A stretch of DNA of 64,000 nt from Haloarcula litorea (GTDB lineage Archaea > Halobacteriota > Halobacteria > Halobacteriales > Haloarculaceae): contig NZ_CP119779.1 of the NCBI RefSeq assembly GCF_029338195.1, forward strand, positions 1,302,001-1,366,000. Reading direction: 5' to 3'. Each line of letters starts with the position of its first letter. The first letter of the stretch is position 1. Below, piece by piece: positions 18,303 through 26,906 of the stretch. Position numbers and translations under genes: made by a program. The notes below the pieces were generated by a model. That model did not search any database. It was given only the letters and a program-made list of their open reading frames with translations, and was not told where the DNA came from.

Positions 18303-19141
18303 CGCTCGATCGCGACGGTCACGGTCTCGCCGACCGCGAGGTCGACGGCCTCGCCGACGACCTTCACGCCGGCGTCGTCCCGCGAGCAGAACAGCGCCAG
18401 CCCCGTCACCGGGTCGCCGTTCGCCCGCACCGTCACGTCGCCCCAGGCGACGGTCCGCCCGTCGGCGGTGCCGACCCGCCGGCCGGCGACGGTGACCGGC
18501 CGTCCGGTGGCTCCGCCGCCGTCCCTCCCGCTCCCGCCCAGCAGCCCGCCCCACTCGTAGTGCGGGAGGCCGCCGTCGAGGACGCCTCCGCCGTCGTCGG
18601 TCGCCACGCCGGCGAACCGGTCTCCCGGCGCAGGGTGGGCGGGGCTGTCCAGCCGCGCCCAGGTCTCGCCGGTCTCGACGACGGTGCCGGTCCCGTCCCA
18701 CGACAGCGGCTCGACGTCGACGCCCGGTTCGACGGGGACCGACCCCGCCGCCCGGTAGGGGTTCGCGTCCGGCTCGCGAAAGCCCAGGTGGACGTGGTTG
18801 GGGACCCACGGCGCGAAGAAGCCCGCGCGGACCAGCTCGCCCAGGTCGTCGCCGACCGCGACGGCGTCCCCGGGCTCGACCGCCGGATCGACGTGGAGCA
18901 GCCGCGCGACGTGGTCGCCGGTGTCGACGAGCAGCAGGTGGTCGTGGTCGGCGGCGTAGGGTCTCGGCGGCGCACGCACCCGCTTCGTGTCGAGCACCTC
19001 GCCGGCCACCGGCGACGGCGTCCGATCGCCGGCCGGGTAGAGGTCGATCGCACACCCCTCGTCGTGGGCGTCGAACGGCGAGTTGTACAGGGAGAAGCGG
19101 TAGTAGCGGTGGAGCACGTCCCGCGGGACGGTGACTGCCAT
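18299..19141 (-). CDS. M23/LysM-like cell-wall-peptidase-fold protein
   Basis: ATG at 19141 gives 280 residues. The N-terminal half resembles the M23 peptidase/glycyl-endopeptidase barrel: DEGCAIDLYPAGDRTPSPVAG, LLVDTGDHVARLLHVDPAV and NHVHLGFRE correspond to the HxxxD, xHLH and HxH positions, though several ligands appear altered (D-x-Y, H-V, HVHL). Haloarchaea lack murein, so a structural or carrier role is likely. The C-terminal half is unrecognised. It is convergent with the DUF4385 gene, overlapping it by 4 bp. Confidence 0.55.
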   Translation of the reverse strand: MAVTVPRDVLHRYYRFSLYNSPFDAHDEGCAIDLYPAGDRTPSPVAGEVLDTKRVRAPPRPYAADHDHLLLVDTGDHVARLLHVDPAVEPGDAVAVGDDLGELVRAGFFAPWVPNHVHLGFREPDANPYRAAGSVPVEPGVDVEPLSWDGTGTVVETGETWARLDSPAHPAPGDRFAGVATDDGGGVLDGGLPHYEWGGLLGGSGRDGGGATGRPVTVAGRRVGTADGRTVAWGDVTVRANGDPVTGLALFCSRDDAGVKVVGEAVDLAVGETVTVAIER

Positions 19142-19219
19142 CGCCGCTCCTTGGTGGCGGTCGGGGATGTGGCTGTCGGCGCGCACAACGCACTTCTCTC
19201 TGTCGGCCCTACGCCGGGT

Positions 19220-19900
19220 ATGCGACTCCTCCGTGGCCGGGCGAGCGACCACGAGCGCGACTACGCCCGGACCCGCGAACTGGTCGACCGGGTGGCCGCC
19301 GAGGGCGTCCCCGCGTTGCGGGTCTGGACGCCCCACCGACAGGTCGCCTTCGGCCGGCGGGACCGGCGGGCCGACGGCTACGACGACGCCCGGGCCGCAG
19401 CGGCCGAACGGGGGTACGCCGTCCTCGAGCGCAGCGTCGGCGGCCGCGCCGTCGCCTACACCGGCTCGACGGTCGCGTTCGCCCTCGCCGAACCCGTCGA
19501 CGACGGCCGCGACTCCATCGACGCCCGCTACGACCGCGTCGCCGCCGCCGTCGAGGCCGCGCTGGCCGACTGCGGCGTCGACGCCCGCGAGGGCGAACCG
19601 CCCGAGTCGTTCTGCCCCGGCACGCACTCGCTGCGGGCCGGCGGCAAGGTCGCCGGTCTCGCACAGCGGGTCCGGCAGGACGCCGCGCTCACCGCCGGGA
19701 TCGTCCTCGTCCGCGACCACGACGCCGTCGGGGCCGTCCTCGCGCCCGTGTACGACGCGCTGGGGGTCCAGTTCGACCCCGCGACGGTCGGGAGCGTCGC
19801 GCGGGCCGGCGGCCCGGACGACCCCGAGCACGTCGTCGACGCCCTCGAACGCGCACTCGTGGGCGAGCGGCCGGTCGAGACGACCGAGACCGTCGGGTGA
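19220..19900 (+). CDS. Lipoate-protein ligase A-like protein
   Basis: 226 residues from ATG at 19220. The BPL/LplA fold is seen from LRVWTPHRQVAFGRRDRR, RSVGGRAVAYTGSTVAFAL (the RRxxGGGxV-like ligand loop) and SLRAGGKVAGLAQRVRQDA, where GGKVAGLAQR contains the conserved lysine. Such proteins attach lipoate or octanoate to E2 or GcvH proteins; haloarchaea carry several paralogues. It diverges from the M23-like gene with 78 bp between starts. Confidence 0.8.
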   Translation: MRLLRGRASDHERDYARTRELVDRVAAEGVPALRVWTPHRQVAFGRRDRRADGYDDARAAAAERGYAVLERSVGGRAVAYTGSTVAFALAEPVDDGRDSIDARYDRVAAAVEAALADCGVDAREGEPPESFCPGTHSLRAGGKVAGLAQRVRQDAALTAGIVLVRDHDAVGAVLAPVYDALGVQFDPATVGSVARAGGPDDPEHVVDALERALVGERPVETTETVG

Positions 19901-19955
19901 GGACTCGCCGCTCCGGACCGGTTGATTTACCCCGCTGTCTCCCGAGCGGCTCAGT

Positions 19956-20171
19956 ATGAACGCGCTCACCGACCGCTTCGAGGAACCGTACGAGCCCATC
20001 GGCGTCGCTGCCGGCACCTTCCTCGTCCTCGCGGCCCTCGGTACCGTCGTCGGGGCTCCGTGGACGACACAGGCCAGCGTCGTCACCGCCGGTATCGAGG
20101 TCGTCGGCTCCGTCCTGATGGCCGTCCTCGGCGCTGCGCTGGCGTACCTGTCCTGGACGGCGAACCAGTAG
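19956..20171 (+). CDS. Small membrane protein
   Basis: 71 residues from ATG at 19956. Two hydrophobic segments occur at about residues 17-36 and 42-66, the second ending in TWTANQ-like polar residues (LSWTANQ). No recognised family. It follows the lipoate-ligase-like gene by 55 bp on the same strand and is convergent with the next gene. Confidence 0.55.
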   Translation: MNALTDRFEEPYEPIGVAAGTFLVLAALGTVVGAPWTTQASVVTAGIEVVGSVLMAVLGAALAYLSWTANQ

Positions 20172-20258
20172 GAACCGACCGAACGAGACGGATCGCAGAA
20201 CCACGGCCGCGCACTCCTCGCCGGTCCGCCCGGTGGACCGGACGGTCGACGCCCGAGT

Positions 20259-21095
20259 TCAGCCGCGCGTCGGCAGGTACGCCATCCCGAGCAGGAGGAC
20301 GGCCGCGATGCCGCTGAGGATGGAGACGCCCCACAGGCCGTTCACCCGTTCCTGGAAGTAGTCGATGCGGTCGCGCTGTTCCAGGTAGGTGTCGTAGTGG
20401 TCGACGCTGACGATCTCGACCGTGTCGTTGGCCGGGAAGTGCGCGAAGAACTGCTGGCCCTGGAGCGTGACGTTCCCGCCCTCGCTCAGCTCGACGGTGC
20501 GGTCACGCGGGGCCGTCCACTCGACGGTCGCGCTGGCGTCGCCGACCGAGACGAGCGTGGTCTGCTGGACGCCGCCGTCGGTCTGGTACGGGTAGACGCT
20601 CGAGATCGGGTACGTCCGCGTCTCCGGTTCGGGGAGCCACTCGGCCAGCGGGCGCAGCGTGTCGTTCTCGCGGTAGACGACGTACTGCGTGCCGTTCTGC
20701 TGGGCCAGCGAGTTCTCGACGGCGCTGTCCTGCTGGAGGAGGCGCGTGACGTTGAACTCCTGGCGGAGCGTCACCGTGTTCGTCGTGTTGTTGGTGCTGA
20801 TCCGATAGGTAGTGTTCTCCAGCGTCGTCGTGCTGTTGTCCTCCAAGGTCGCCGTGTACCGCGCGGACTCGTTGGTCCAGGAGAGGTCCGCCACCGGCGA
20901 GTCACCGCCCGTCCCGACGTTCGAGGCCGTGTAGGTGACGCCGTCGACGGTGAACGTGCTCTCGTTCTCCAGCTCCGCCGTCGCCTCCAGCTGGACCTCG
21001 GGCCGCTGACTCTCTGCGACGCCGATGTACGCGTAGGCAGCGGCGCTGATGACGAGGAAGAACGCGAAGTACGCCGCCGCGGCTCGTCGTTGCAT
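20259..21095 (-). CDS. Haloarchaeal membrane-anchored glycoprotein-like protein
   Basis: 278 residues. An N-terminal membrane segment (YFAFFLVISAAAYAYIGV) precedes an extracellular beta-rich domain with many N-glycosylation sequons (NES, NTT, NNTT, NVT, NGT). A second membrane helix (WGVSILSGIAAVLLLGMAYL) ends the protein, which closes with PTRG. Its topology suggests a surface protein held at both ends. The exact family is not recognised, though similar single-copy proteins are common in haloarchaea. Confidence 0.65.
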   Translation of the reverse strand: MQRRAAAAYFAFFLVISAAAYAYIGVAESQRPEVQLEATAELENESTFTVDGVTYTASNVGTGGDSPVADLSWTNESARYTATLEDNSTTTLENTTYRISTNNTTNTVTLRQEFNVTRLLQQDSAVENSLAQQNGTQYVVYRENDTLRPLAEWLPEPETRTYPISSVYPYQTDGGVQQTTLVSVGDASATVEWTAPRDRTVELSEGGNVTLQGQQFFAHFPANDTVEIVSVDHYDTYLEQRDRIDYFQERVNGLWGVSILSGIAAVLLLGMAYLPTRG

Positions 21096-21424
21096 ATCCT
21101 GACGGTCGGTCGTCGCGCGGTTTAATGATTACTTTTCGGCTGTCTGGCCCGGCTTGCGAGGGTTGGCGCTCGGCCGTCGCCCGCCCGACCCCGGTGCTCG
21201 CGGCCGGGTCACCGACACGGCCACCACACCGGGCGTCGGCCGCTGGGGGGACGACGCTCCGTCGGACATCCCTCTCGGTCCCGCGATCCGCGCCAGCCGG
21301 GCGGTCGAGTGTCGGTCCCCGCCACACCGCTTCGAACGCCCTCGACGGCACGCTCGTATGCGCCTCCGACCGGTGGTGTAGGAGCCATCTAATCTTGTAG
21401 TCGGGCCGGGAAGTCGGTGTCGTG

Positions 21425-22795
21425 ATGCGTGTGCCCCGCCCCTCACACAGCGTCGTCCGGGCGACACTCGTGACCGTCTTCCTCGTGTTGCTCGCCGTGC
21501 CGGTCGCCGCGTTCGTCTCGGCGCAGGTCGGGGCCACGGAGTCACCCGAGGTCAAGCGGGCGGGCGAGGTGAGCGGTCCGGACCGGGCCGGCTACACGGT
21601 GATCACGACCCAGGAGTTCAGCGCGTCGTATCCGAGCGCAGAGCTGATCGTCCTAGCACCGGACGGGACGCCAGTCTACGTCGACGACCGGTGGGACACG
21701 TACTTCGACGTCGACCCGGTTCCGGGCCGGTCCGAGACGGTGGAGTACGTCGCGGCCGACTATATCTCGCACCCGGACTGTAACGACAACGGCTCCTGCA
21801 CGCGAGAGGTCTTCGTCAGGGAGAACTTCACGACTGGAGGGGCACGCGTGCTCTGGTCGCGAGTCACGCCCGGCAAGGCCAACACCCGCGTCCACGACAT
21901 CGACCGCATCGACGAGTCGCGAATCGTCGTCGCCGACGTGTACCGGGACGAGGTGTTCGTCTACGACACGGAGCGGCAGGTCCGGGTCTGGACCTGGCGG
22001 GCCCAGCGGGACTATCCACTCGGCAGCGGCGGTCCCTTCCCGGAGGACTGGACGCACATCAACGACGTGGAGGTGCTCCCGGACGGCAGGCTTATGGTCA
22101 GCCTCAGGAACCAGGACAGCGTCGTCTTCCTGGCACGGAACGGCACGCTCCTCGACCGGCAGACCCTCGGGAGCGACGGTCGGCACGACGTGCTCTACGA
22201 ACAGCACAATCCGGACTACCTCCCCGGAGCGTCGCCGTCGGTCCTCGTCGCGGACTCCGAGAACGACCGCGTCGTCGAGTACCGCCGGCGCGACGGTGAG
22301 TGGCGTCGGACCTGGCACTGGCGGGACCAGCGGCTCCGGTGGCCCCGGGACGCCGACCGCCTCCCGAACGGACACACGCTGATCACCGACACCAACGGCG
22401 ACCGGGTCCTCGAGGTCAACGAGTCGGGGGCCGTCGTCTGGTCCGTCGAGGTGGGGCTACCGTACGAGGCCGAACGCCTCTCGACCGGGCCCGAGAGCGC
22501 GGGCGGACCGAATGCCACACGCGCGGGACTCGCATCCCGCGGTCCGGTGCTCGACCGCGCGTCGGACCAGGGCCAGCGGGGCGCACTCGCGACTGCGGGC
22601 GCGTTCGTCCGACAGGTCGTTCCCGAGTCGGTGCGGAACGGACTCACCTTCGTGCTCCCACCGGGGCTGTACTGGTGGCACGTCCCGCTGCTCGGGGCGG
22701 CGCTGCTCGATCTGGGGGTGCTCGCGCTGCTGGAGTTGCGTCGGTCGAACTGGCGGTTCGTGTGGCCGGTCGCCGCGTCTGACGAACGGGAGTGA
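21425..22795 (+). CDS. Arylsulfotransferase-like membrane beta-propeller protein
   Basis: ATG at 21425 (a GTG lies one codon upstream) gives 456 residues. A signal/anchor helix (TLVTVFLVLLAVPVAAFV) is followed by repeated propeller blades such as RVHDIDRIDESRIVVADV, HINDVEVLPDGRLMVSLRN and WPRDADRLPNGHTLITDTNGDRVLE. These H-D/N-x-x-x-L-x-x-G patterns fit the ASST family. A C-terminal membrane helix (LLGAALLDLGVLALLEL) follows. It is the last chromosomal gene before the integrated element. Confidence 0.75.
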   Translation: MRVPRPSHSVVRATLVTVFLVLLAVPVAAFVSAQVGATESPEVKRAGEVSGPDRAGYTVITTQEFSASYPSAELIVLAPDGTPVYVDDRWDTYFDVDPVPGRSETVEYVAADYISHPDCNDNGSCTREVFVRENFTTGGARVLWSRVTPGKANTRVHDIDRIDESRIVVADVYRDEVFVYDTERQVRVWTWRAQRDYPLGSGGPFPEDWTHINDVEVLPDGRLMVSLRNQDSVVFLARNGTLLDRQTLGSDGRHDVLYEQHNPDYLPGASPSVLVADSENDRVVEYRRRDGEWRRTWHWRDQRLRWPRDADRLPNGHTLITDTNGDRVLEVNESGAVVWSVEVGLPYEAERLSTGPESAGGPNATRAGLASRGPVLDRASDQGQRGALATAGAFVRQVVPESVRNGLTFVLPPGLYWWHVPLLGAALLDLGVLALLELRRSNWRFVWPVAASDERE

Positions 22796-22827
22796 CCCTT
22801 CGACCGGAACGGTCGAGATCCGAGGAG

Positions 22828-22874
22828 AGCCTAGGCCGGGATTTGAACCCGGGCTCTCGTCCTTACCAAGGACG
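22828..22874 (-). tRNA. 3' fragment of tRNA-Thr(GGU), element attachment site (attL)
   Basis: On the minus strand the anticodon arm (CGTCC, loop TTGGTAA, GGACG; anticodon GGT), variable loop AGAGC, T arm (CCGGG, TTCAAAT, CCCGG), 3' acceptor strand CCTAGGC and discriminator T are all present. The D arm and 5' acceptor strand (expected GCCTAGG) are absent. The truncated side faces the low-GC region on the right. This is the usual scar of tyrosine-recombinase integration into the 3' half of a tRNA gene. The intact tRNA-Thr gene should lie at the right end of the element, beyond 64 kb. Confidence 0.85.
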
Positions 22875-23119
22875 AATCCTCGACCGTGTCCCAGCGAAGG
22901 GAAATTTCGTTGGTTTAAATATGGTCTTGATGGGATCCTGGTATAGGATTCGGCTTCCGTCCCCCGATTAGGGGTTTACAGATCGGCTCTACCTGTTCTA
23001 CGGATAAGGCGTCTTCTGGGATAAAATACCGGGGAAGCGTCCCCAAAGATTGACCTGTATTACTAATCTGGTGCGGGGCATTGAATCTATTTCACCGAGT
23101 TCCAAGTGTGGAAGGACTC
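22875..23119. other. Noncoding left end of the integrated element
   Basis: No convincing gene is seen here. The base composition drops sharply after 22880. There is an AT-rich TTTAAATA at 22915-22922 that could be a promoter, and a short CCCCgattaGGGG hairpin near 22965-22977. It may hold integrase arm-binding sites, but no clear direct repeats were found by eye. Confidence 0.4.
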
Positions 23120-23542
23120 TCATAGAAGTTCCTCTAATCCACGGCTTTCCTCAAGTTCTCGGAGTTCTCGGACCAAGCTGCGTTTCTCTTGTAGAAGATT
23201 CTGTTTGTCCTGCCACACTGCTTCCTTGGCTTTCCGTTTCTCTTGGTAGAGTTCCTTCAATCGTTGGCGGACCTGGACATCGTCGTTGCCGGGTCTTCTC
23301 TCGGCGGTATCCAGGCGTTCTTTCTGTCGGAAGATCTCTGACTCGATTGATTCTATCTTCTCTTCGTGAATCTCTTCCCTTTCGTCGAGCTGCCGGTAGA
23401 TTTGTTCCAGTTGCTGTTCCAATCGCTCTTTCTCGTTGTGGATGCTTTGTTCGAGGAAGCCGTCAATCTCGTCCCAGGATGACTGTGAGTAGATATCGTA
23501 GTCGACAGAGTCTGGGACGTCGTAGTCAAGATAGCCCGGCAT
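23120..23542 (-). CDS. Coiled-coil protein, first gene of the element
   Basis: 140 residues from ATG at 23542 (MPGYLDYDVPDSVDYD); a longer version from ATG at 23590 is possible but would start inside the probable TATA box. Residues about 35-135 form a long charged coiled coil (EQQLEQIYRQLDEREEI, EKIESIESEIFRQKERL, RSLVRELRELEESRG). No recognised domain. It is transcribed leftward toward attL and diverges from the zinc-ribbon gene at 23618. A role in DNA or partner binding is only a guess. Confidence 0.6.
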   Translation of the reverse strand: MPGYLDYDVPDSVDYDIYSQSSWDEIDGFLEQSIHNEKERLEQQLEQIYRQLDEREEIHEEKIESIESEIFRQKERLDTAERRPGNDDVQVRQRLKELYQEKRKAKEAVWQDKQNLLQEKRSLVRELRELEESRGLEELL

Positions 23543-23589
23543 ACCGAGAATAACCTGAAGAGGAGTTAAGAACCCTATCCCGTCTACCA

Positions 23590-23597
23590 TTTTAAAG
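23590..23597. promoter_or_regulatory. Divergent TATA-like element
   Basis: TTTTAAAG at 23590-23597 lies between the leftward coiled-coil gene and the rightward zinc-ribbon gene. Its distance of about 25 bp to the TTG at 23618 fits a leaderless archaeal promoter. The core TTTAAA is palindromic and could serve both directions. Confidence 0.45.
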
Positions 23598-23617
23598 TGC
23601 TGAAAAGTTAACTATAC

Positions 23618-23767
23618 TTGAGGAGTGGCTTTGTGATAGCTCACCAAAATCCGATCAGCTTCAGATCCTGCTGTAGATGCGACGAAATAGTCCAACTCTC
23701 TGTCGACGATCTTCAATCCTGCAATCAGCAAATCCAGTGCTCGGTCTGCAGCTATATCTACGGGTGA
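23618..23767 (+). CDS. Zinc-ribbon microprotein
   Basis: A TTG at 23618 gives 49 residues with two CxxC knuckles: FRSCCRCDEIVQLS and QIQCSVCSYIYG at the C-terminus, about 27 residues apart. Its stop codon is the TGA within GGGTGAC, which is the probable Shine-Dalgarno sequence of the next gene, so the two look translationally coupled. The start is uncertain; a GTG at 23633 also fits. An open frame on the opposite strand covers the same bases, but the four ordered cysteines and the coupling favour this one. Confidence 0.5.
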   Translation: MRSGFVIAHQNPISFRSCCRCDEIVQLSVDDLQSCNQQIQCSVCSYIYG

Positions 23768-23774
23768 CTCAGGT

Positions 23775-24398
23775 ATCGCGTTTAGAACCTTTCTCTACTT
23801 CCTGCTCAAACTGCTGAAGGGCTTGTTCACTGTTTTCCAGCTTGGGAAGTTTGCAGTGGTGAAGGCCTTCGCACGGACCAGGACCTTGTTTTCCTCGAAT
23901 ATGGGTTTCTGGAGCTGGCTTACACTCGGCTCTGTTCTTGTCTGGGAGCACAGGGCTGCGTTACGTGAAGCAGTTCAAACTGGGGCTGTGAAGCCTGTCG
24001 TTGTCTCCTACGCTGTGCAGCTCGGAGAGAGTATTCAAATCTTGGTCTCTGTGCTTCAGCAGGTTCCGATGGCTCACGGATGGGAGTATCTGACCTTGCT
24101 GATTACGGCGGTAGGTGCTGCTGCCCACGTTCTCTGGTATTTCAAAGCGGCGTACATCGTGGCTGCGTGGTTCGATCCGGACGTGTCTCCGCTTCTCGTC
24201 TGGGGATTGATCGCGATGAATTACTTCGCTATCGTGTTTGCGGTGACGGGCTGGCTTCCCGATGCTGGCACGCTGAAGGCCTTGACCAACGTGGTGGATC
24301 TATTCGAGGTTCAGAGATTGAATCCGTTGATGGATCCTGGGAACGCATCTAACGTGACGAACTTTTCGGCTGGGCAGTTGCCGAACTCGACGGGATAG
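23775..24398 (+). CDS. Membrane protein with probable AUC start
   Basis: Reading from ATC at 23775 gives 207 residues; it sits 6 nt after GGGTGAC. Later starts (TTG 23823, ATG 23901) would remove a well-formed amphipathic N-terminus (AFRTFLYFLLKLLKGLF). Three to four membrane segments follow: WSWLTLGSVLVW, LTLLITAVGAAAHVLWYF, PLLVWGLIAMNYFAIVFAV. The C-terminus is polar with NAS, NVT, NFS and NST sequons, so it probably faces outside. Unknown family. It may be a small component of the transfer or virion module that follows. Confidence 0.6.
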   Translation: MAFRTFLYFLLKLLKGLFTVFQLGKFAVVKAFARTRTLFSSNMGFWSWLTLGSVLVWEHRAALREAVQTGAVKPVVVSYAVQLGESIQILVSVLQQVPMAHGWEYLTLLITAVGAAAHVLWYFKAAYIVAAWFDPDVSPLLVWGLIAMNYFAIVFAVTGWLPDAGTLKALTNVVDLFEVQRLNPLMDPGNASNVTNFSAGQLPNSTG

Positions 24399-24401
24399 TC
24401 C

Positions 24402-24424
24402 TTTAAAAGTGGTGACTTACCACT
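24402..24424 (+). promoter_or_regulatory. Promoter with overlapping inverted-repeat operator
   Basis: A TATA-like TTTAAAAG at 24402-24409 stands about 30 bp before the ATG at 24437. Between them AGTGGT (24408-24413) and ACCACT (24419-24424) form a perfect inverted repeat around 5 bp. The half-site recurs in CTAGTGGTAAA at 35231 and 47838 and in CTAGTGG at 43511. A regulator bound here would block transcription of the downstream operon, which begins with an AbrB-like gene. Confidence 0.65.
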
Positions 24425-24436
24425 AATCTAATAGTA

Positions 24437-24625
24437 ATGGAGGATAGCTTCCTGCTCCCCTTCGAAATAGAAACGATGGAGATTTGGGAGAGAGACTACA
24501 ACAATCAAAAACTGGTCACAGTCCCAGCAGACTCCGACTTCGAGAAGGGAGAAGAAGTAGCCATCATCCGCAAAGACGATCTGAAAAAGCTACTCAACGG
24601 ACCTGACGAGGATGATTTCGAATGA
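24437..24625 (+). CDS. AbrB/MazE-like small protein, candidate autoregulator
   Basis: 62 residues from ATG at 24437. The central segment NNQKLVTVPADSDFEKGEEVAIIRKDDL follows the swapped-hairpin AbrB pattern of beta strand, P-x-D, G-D/E-x-V, beta strand. Archaeal proteins of this type bind short inverted repeats in their own promoters or serve as antitoxins. The gene is the first after the AGTGGT/ACCACT operator and overlaps the next gene by ATGA, so autoregulation of the long operon is a reasonable inference. Confidence 0.55.
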   Translation: MEDSFLLPFEIETMEIWERDYNNQKLVTVPADSDFEKGEEVAIIRKDDLKKLLNGPDEDDFE

Positions 24626-26319
24626 AACACAAGACGACAATAGCTGCATCTCTACTTCTACTGCTTTCAGGCCTTGCAGCAGCCACGCATACTAACGAGA
24701 TTCAAGCAAACCCTGCGAACAAGACTGTGCTGGCCACAAACAGTACAGTCAACGGCTCGAACGTCTCAACTAATACATTCTCGTTCCCGGTCCGTACGGA
24801 GAACAATTCCCTCGTATCGGATATCCCTCTCTCAATCCCGGCAGGTGTCTACGACGGAAGGGTAGAGCTGGAGAACAATTACAGTCATAACTTCACAGTC
24901 CGCGTACTTCCCTACGTCAACTGGAGCTTGACTCCTGACAAGATCGAGGACACGATCAACGTCGGAACTTCTGGCAAGCTCACCGGACAGACCATCTCCC
25001 TCACTGGAAACACCAATACAACAATCGATGTCTCTCTCAACGGTAACGTCTCGAAATATCTCCAGGTAACTGACCAGGTCACGGTCTATCCCGACATCAA
25101 CTCCTCAGTCGTACTGCAGTACAACGTCCGAGAGACAACAGAATATGGACTGTACAACGGGACACTGCAGTTGAACGGGTCATACAATAATTCTCAGCAG
25201 GTACCTGTCCGTCTCCAGTTCAAGGACAACGTCACGCCAGCAATTCAGGACGTGGAGACACCGAGCTTCACCGCGACCTTCCCGGAGAACTTCACGGTGA
25301 AGGCCTCGGACAATCTCAACATATCTGCGGTTAAAGCTGAGGTCCTCAACGAAACCCAGGTCCAGTCCGGCAACACGACTGAGACAGTGAACAAGACGAT
25401 AGAGACCCTGTCCTTCACGAAGATAGAAAATACTCAGAAATGGGCGGCCAGACCTCCCGCAGAGAGTCCGGGGACGTTCTACGTTGACGGCTACGTCGTC
25501 GACGGCGCAGGAAACAGAGCCAACTTCACCTCGAAGTACTCAGTTGAGGAGATCGACGCTGTCGAAGTCAATAGCTCCGTTTCGCTTCAGAACTACAGGG
25601 TTGAGTCAGAAATCGTCGAGAAGATTGGGAAGGTAGAACGTGAGACTCCGGTCGAGATCACGCTTGAATCCTTCAGTCAGCCACTGCAAAGCCCTAACGA
25701 GACGTGGAACCTGGCGATCAAGACCCGGAACGGCGAGAAGTTCCTGAGGAACGAGAACCATTCAGTGACGGTTGAAGGCCCTACTCCAGTCTACCTCAAG
25801 GTGTACGGCAACGTGCCGGAGAGATTCGATGGACGGCTCAGCTTCGAGGGCGTCAAACAACACGTACCAATCGACGATGTCCGGTTCAACGGCCAGTACC
25901 TGCAGTGCAAGGTTCCAAAGAAAGAGATAATCACAGTGTTCGACCGGAACGTTACTTACAGCCCTGTAAACAGCGACAGCTGTGAGAAAGCAGGGTGGAG
26001 AGTCTCTTACTTCATCTCCGCGGATACGGTGCCGATAGGCTCGAATCTCAAGCAGAGTACTCGAGTCTTCATACCGGAACAAGTCCAAGAGGAGACCGAA
26101 GACTTCCGGGAGAACGAGAAACAGAGGCTGAAAGAGAAAGCTGCGGACAACGCAGACTGGGGAAAGGTCTTCCTCTTCATCGCCGTACTCGGCTGGGGAG
26201 CATTCCTCTGGGAGCGCAGAGTCGCACCTTCCTGGTACTACACACGTCTCAAAACCACAGATCTACTTTCAACAGATTTCCTCGGAGGAGACGATGATGA
26301 GGGCGGTATCTTCGGGTGA
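24622..26319 (+). CDS. Secreted, C-terminally anchored glycoprotein-like protein
   Basis: 565 residues. The signal peptide (IAASLLLLLSGLAAATH) is followed by several Ig-like beta domains with over 20 Asn sequons (NKT, NST, NGS, NYS, NVS), and near the end by a single membrane helix (WGKVFLFIAVLGWGAFLW) with a short basic cytoplasmic tail. This layout matches spike-like or pilus-associated surface proteins of haloarchaeal viruses and conjugative elements, but I recognise no named family. It overlaps the AbrB-like gene by 4 bp and precedes the coiled-coil/zinc gene by 12 bp. Confidence 0.7.
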   Translation: MKHKTTIAASLLLLLSGLAAATHTNEIQANPANKTVLATNSTVNGSNVSTNTFSFPVRTENNSLVSDIPLSIPAGVYDGRVELENNYSHNFTVRVLPYVNWSLTPDKIEDTINVGTSGKLTGQTISLTGNTNTTIDVSLNGNVSKYLQVTDQVTVYPDINSSVVLQYNVRETTEYGLYNGTLQLNGSYNNSQQVPVRLQFKDNVTPAIQDVETPSFTATFPENFTVKASDNLNISAVKAEVLNETQVQSGNTTETVNKTIETLSFTKIENTQKWAARPPAESPGTFYVDGYVVDGAGNRANFTSKYSVEEIDAVEVNSSVSLQNYRVESEIVEKIGKVERETPVEITLESFSQPLQSPNETWNLAIKTRNGEKFLRNENHSVTVEGPTPVYLKVYGNVPERFDGRLSFEGVKQHVPIDDVRFNGQYLQCKVPKKEIITVFDRNVTYSPVNSDSCEKAGWRVSYFISADTVPIGSNLKQSTRVFIPEQVQEETEDFRENEKQRLKEKAADNADWGKVFLFIAVLGWGAFLWERRVAPSWYYTRLKTTDLLSTDFLGGDDDEGGIFG

Positions 26320-26331
26320 CTAAATTATACT

Positions 26332-26892
26332 ATGGCAAAAGAACCACTGGTAATCGACCTCTTTTTCGGCGAATACTTCGGCGGCCACACCGGTGAAATG
26401 GAAAGGCCGGACGAATACCCTGAACGGGTAAAACCTAAAATCAGGCCTATGGGAACCAAGGGCTCAGAAATCTTCTCAAGGCCCAAGACATTCCCCTACG
26501 CTCTTGATGAGGAGAAGAACATCGAGGAGTACCGGACAGATGCCGGCTTCCGAGTGATGATCCTCAGGCCTACGAAGGATATCCCTGGCTTGACTGAAGA
26601 AGAGTTCAAGCGGACTATCGGATATCGGATGAACGAAGATCTGAAAGATGAGATCAGCAGGCTCGAAGGTGAGATTCAGGAGAAAGAGAAGCTGCTTGGA
26701 ACTGTTTCGAAAGAAGCTGATGTGCTGCGTGAGGAACGTGAAGAGTTGGAGAAGAAGGAAGCAGCTCAGTCTTCGAGTTCCAGCGGCATCGAGTGCCCTG
26801 ACTGTAACAGTACGAATCCAAAATCACGGTGGAAGAACAACGACGGCTACTGTCCAAGCTGCAGCGACGTAGCCCTCGAAGATGCAATCTAA
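26332..26892 (+). CDS. Coiled-coil protein with C-terminal zinc ribbon
   Basis: 186 residues from ATG at 26332. Residues 1-100 are globular (PLVIDLFFGEYFGG, FRVMILRPTKDIPGL), residues 105-148 form a coiled coil (EISRLEGEIQEKEKLL), and after a serine-rich hinge a zinc ribbon reads ECPDCNST, then GYCPSCSD. No known family. It is co-directional and tightly packed in the left-arm operon, suggesting a cytoplasmic or assembly role. Confidence 0.65.
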   Translation: MAKEPLVIDLFFGEYFGGHTGEMERPDEYPERVKPKIRPMGTKGSEIFSRPKTFPYALDEEKNIEEYRTDAGFRVMILRPTKDIPGLTEEEFKRTIGYRMNEDLKDEISRLEGEIQEKEKLLGTVSKEADVLREEREELEKKEAAQSSSSSGIECPDCNSTNPKSRWKNNDGYCPSCSDVALEDAI

Positions 26893-26906
26893 AGGTGACC
26901 TCCTAA

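Noticed and set aside
17043-19193. 716-codon open frame across the 170-bp repeats on the minus strand
   Set aside because: The repeats lack stops in several frames, so long frames arise by themselves. Real genes on both sides use other frames.
22915-22922. Start of an integrase gene next to attL
   Set aside because: No open frame with recombinase motifs lies between 22.9 and 23.1 kb; the integrase is at 46848.
23612-23786. Minus-strand frame ending at 23612 (reads DIAADRALDLLIAGLKIVD)
   Set aside because: It looks fairly protein-like but lacks any usual start codon and promoter, and overlaps the plus-strand frame with two CxxC motifs whose stop is embedded in the next Shine-Dalgarno site. 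I kept the plus-strand gene, with moderate confidence.
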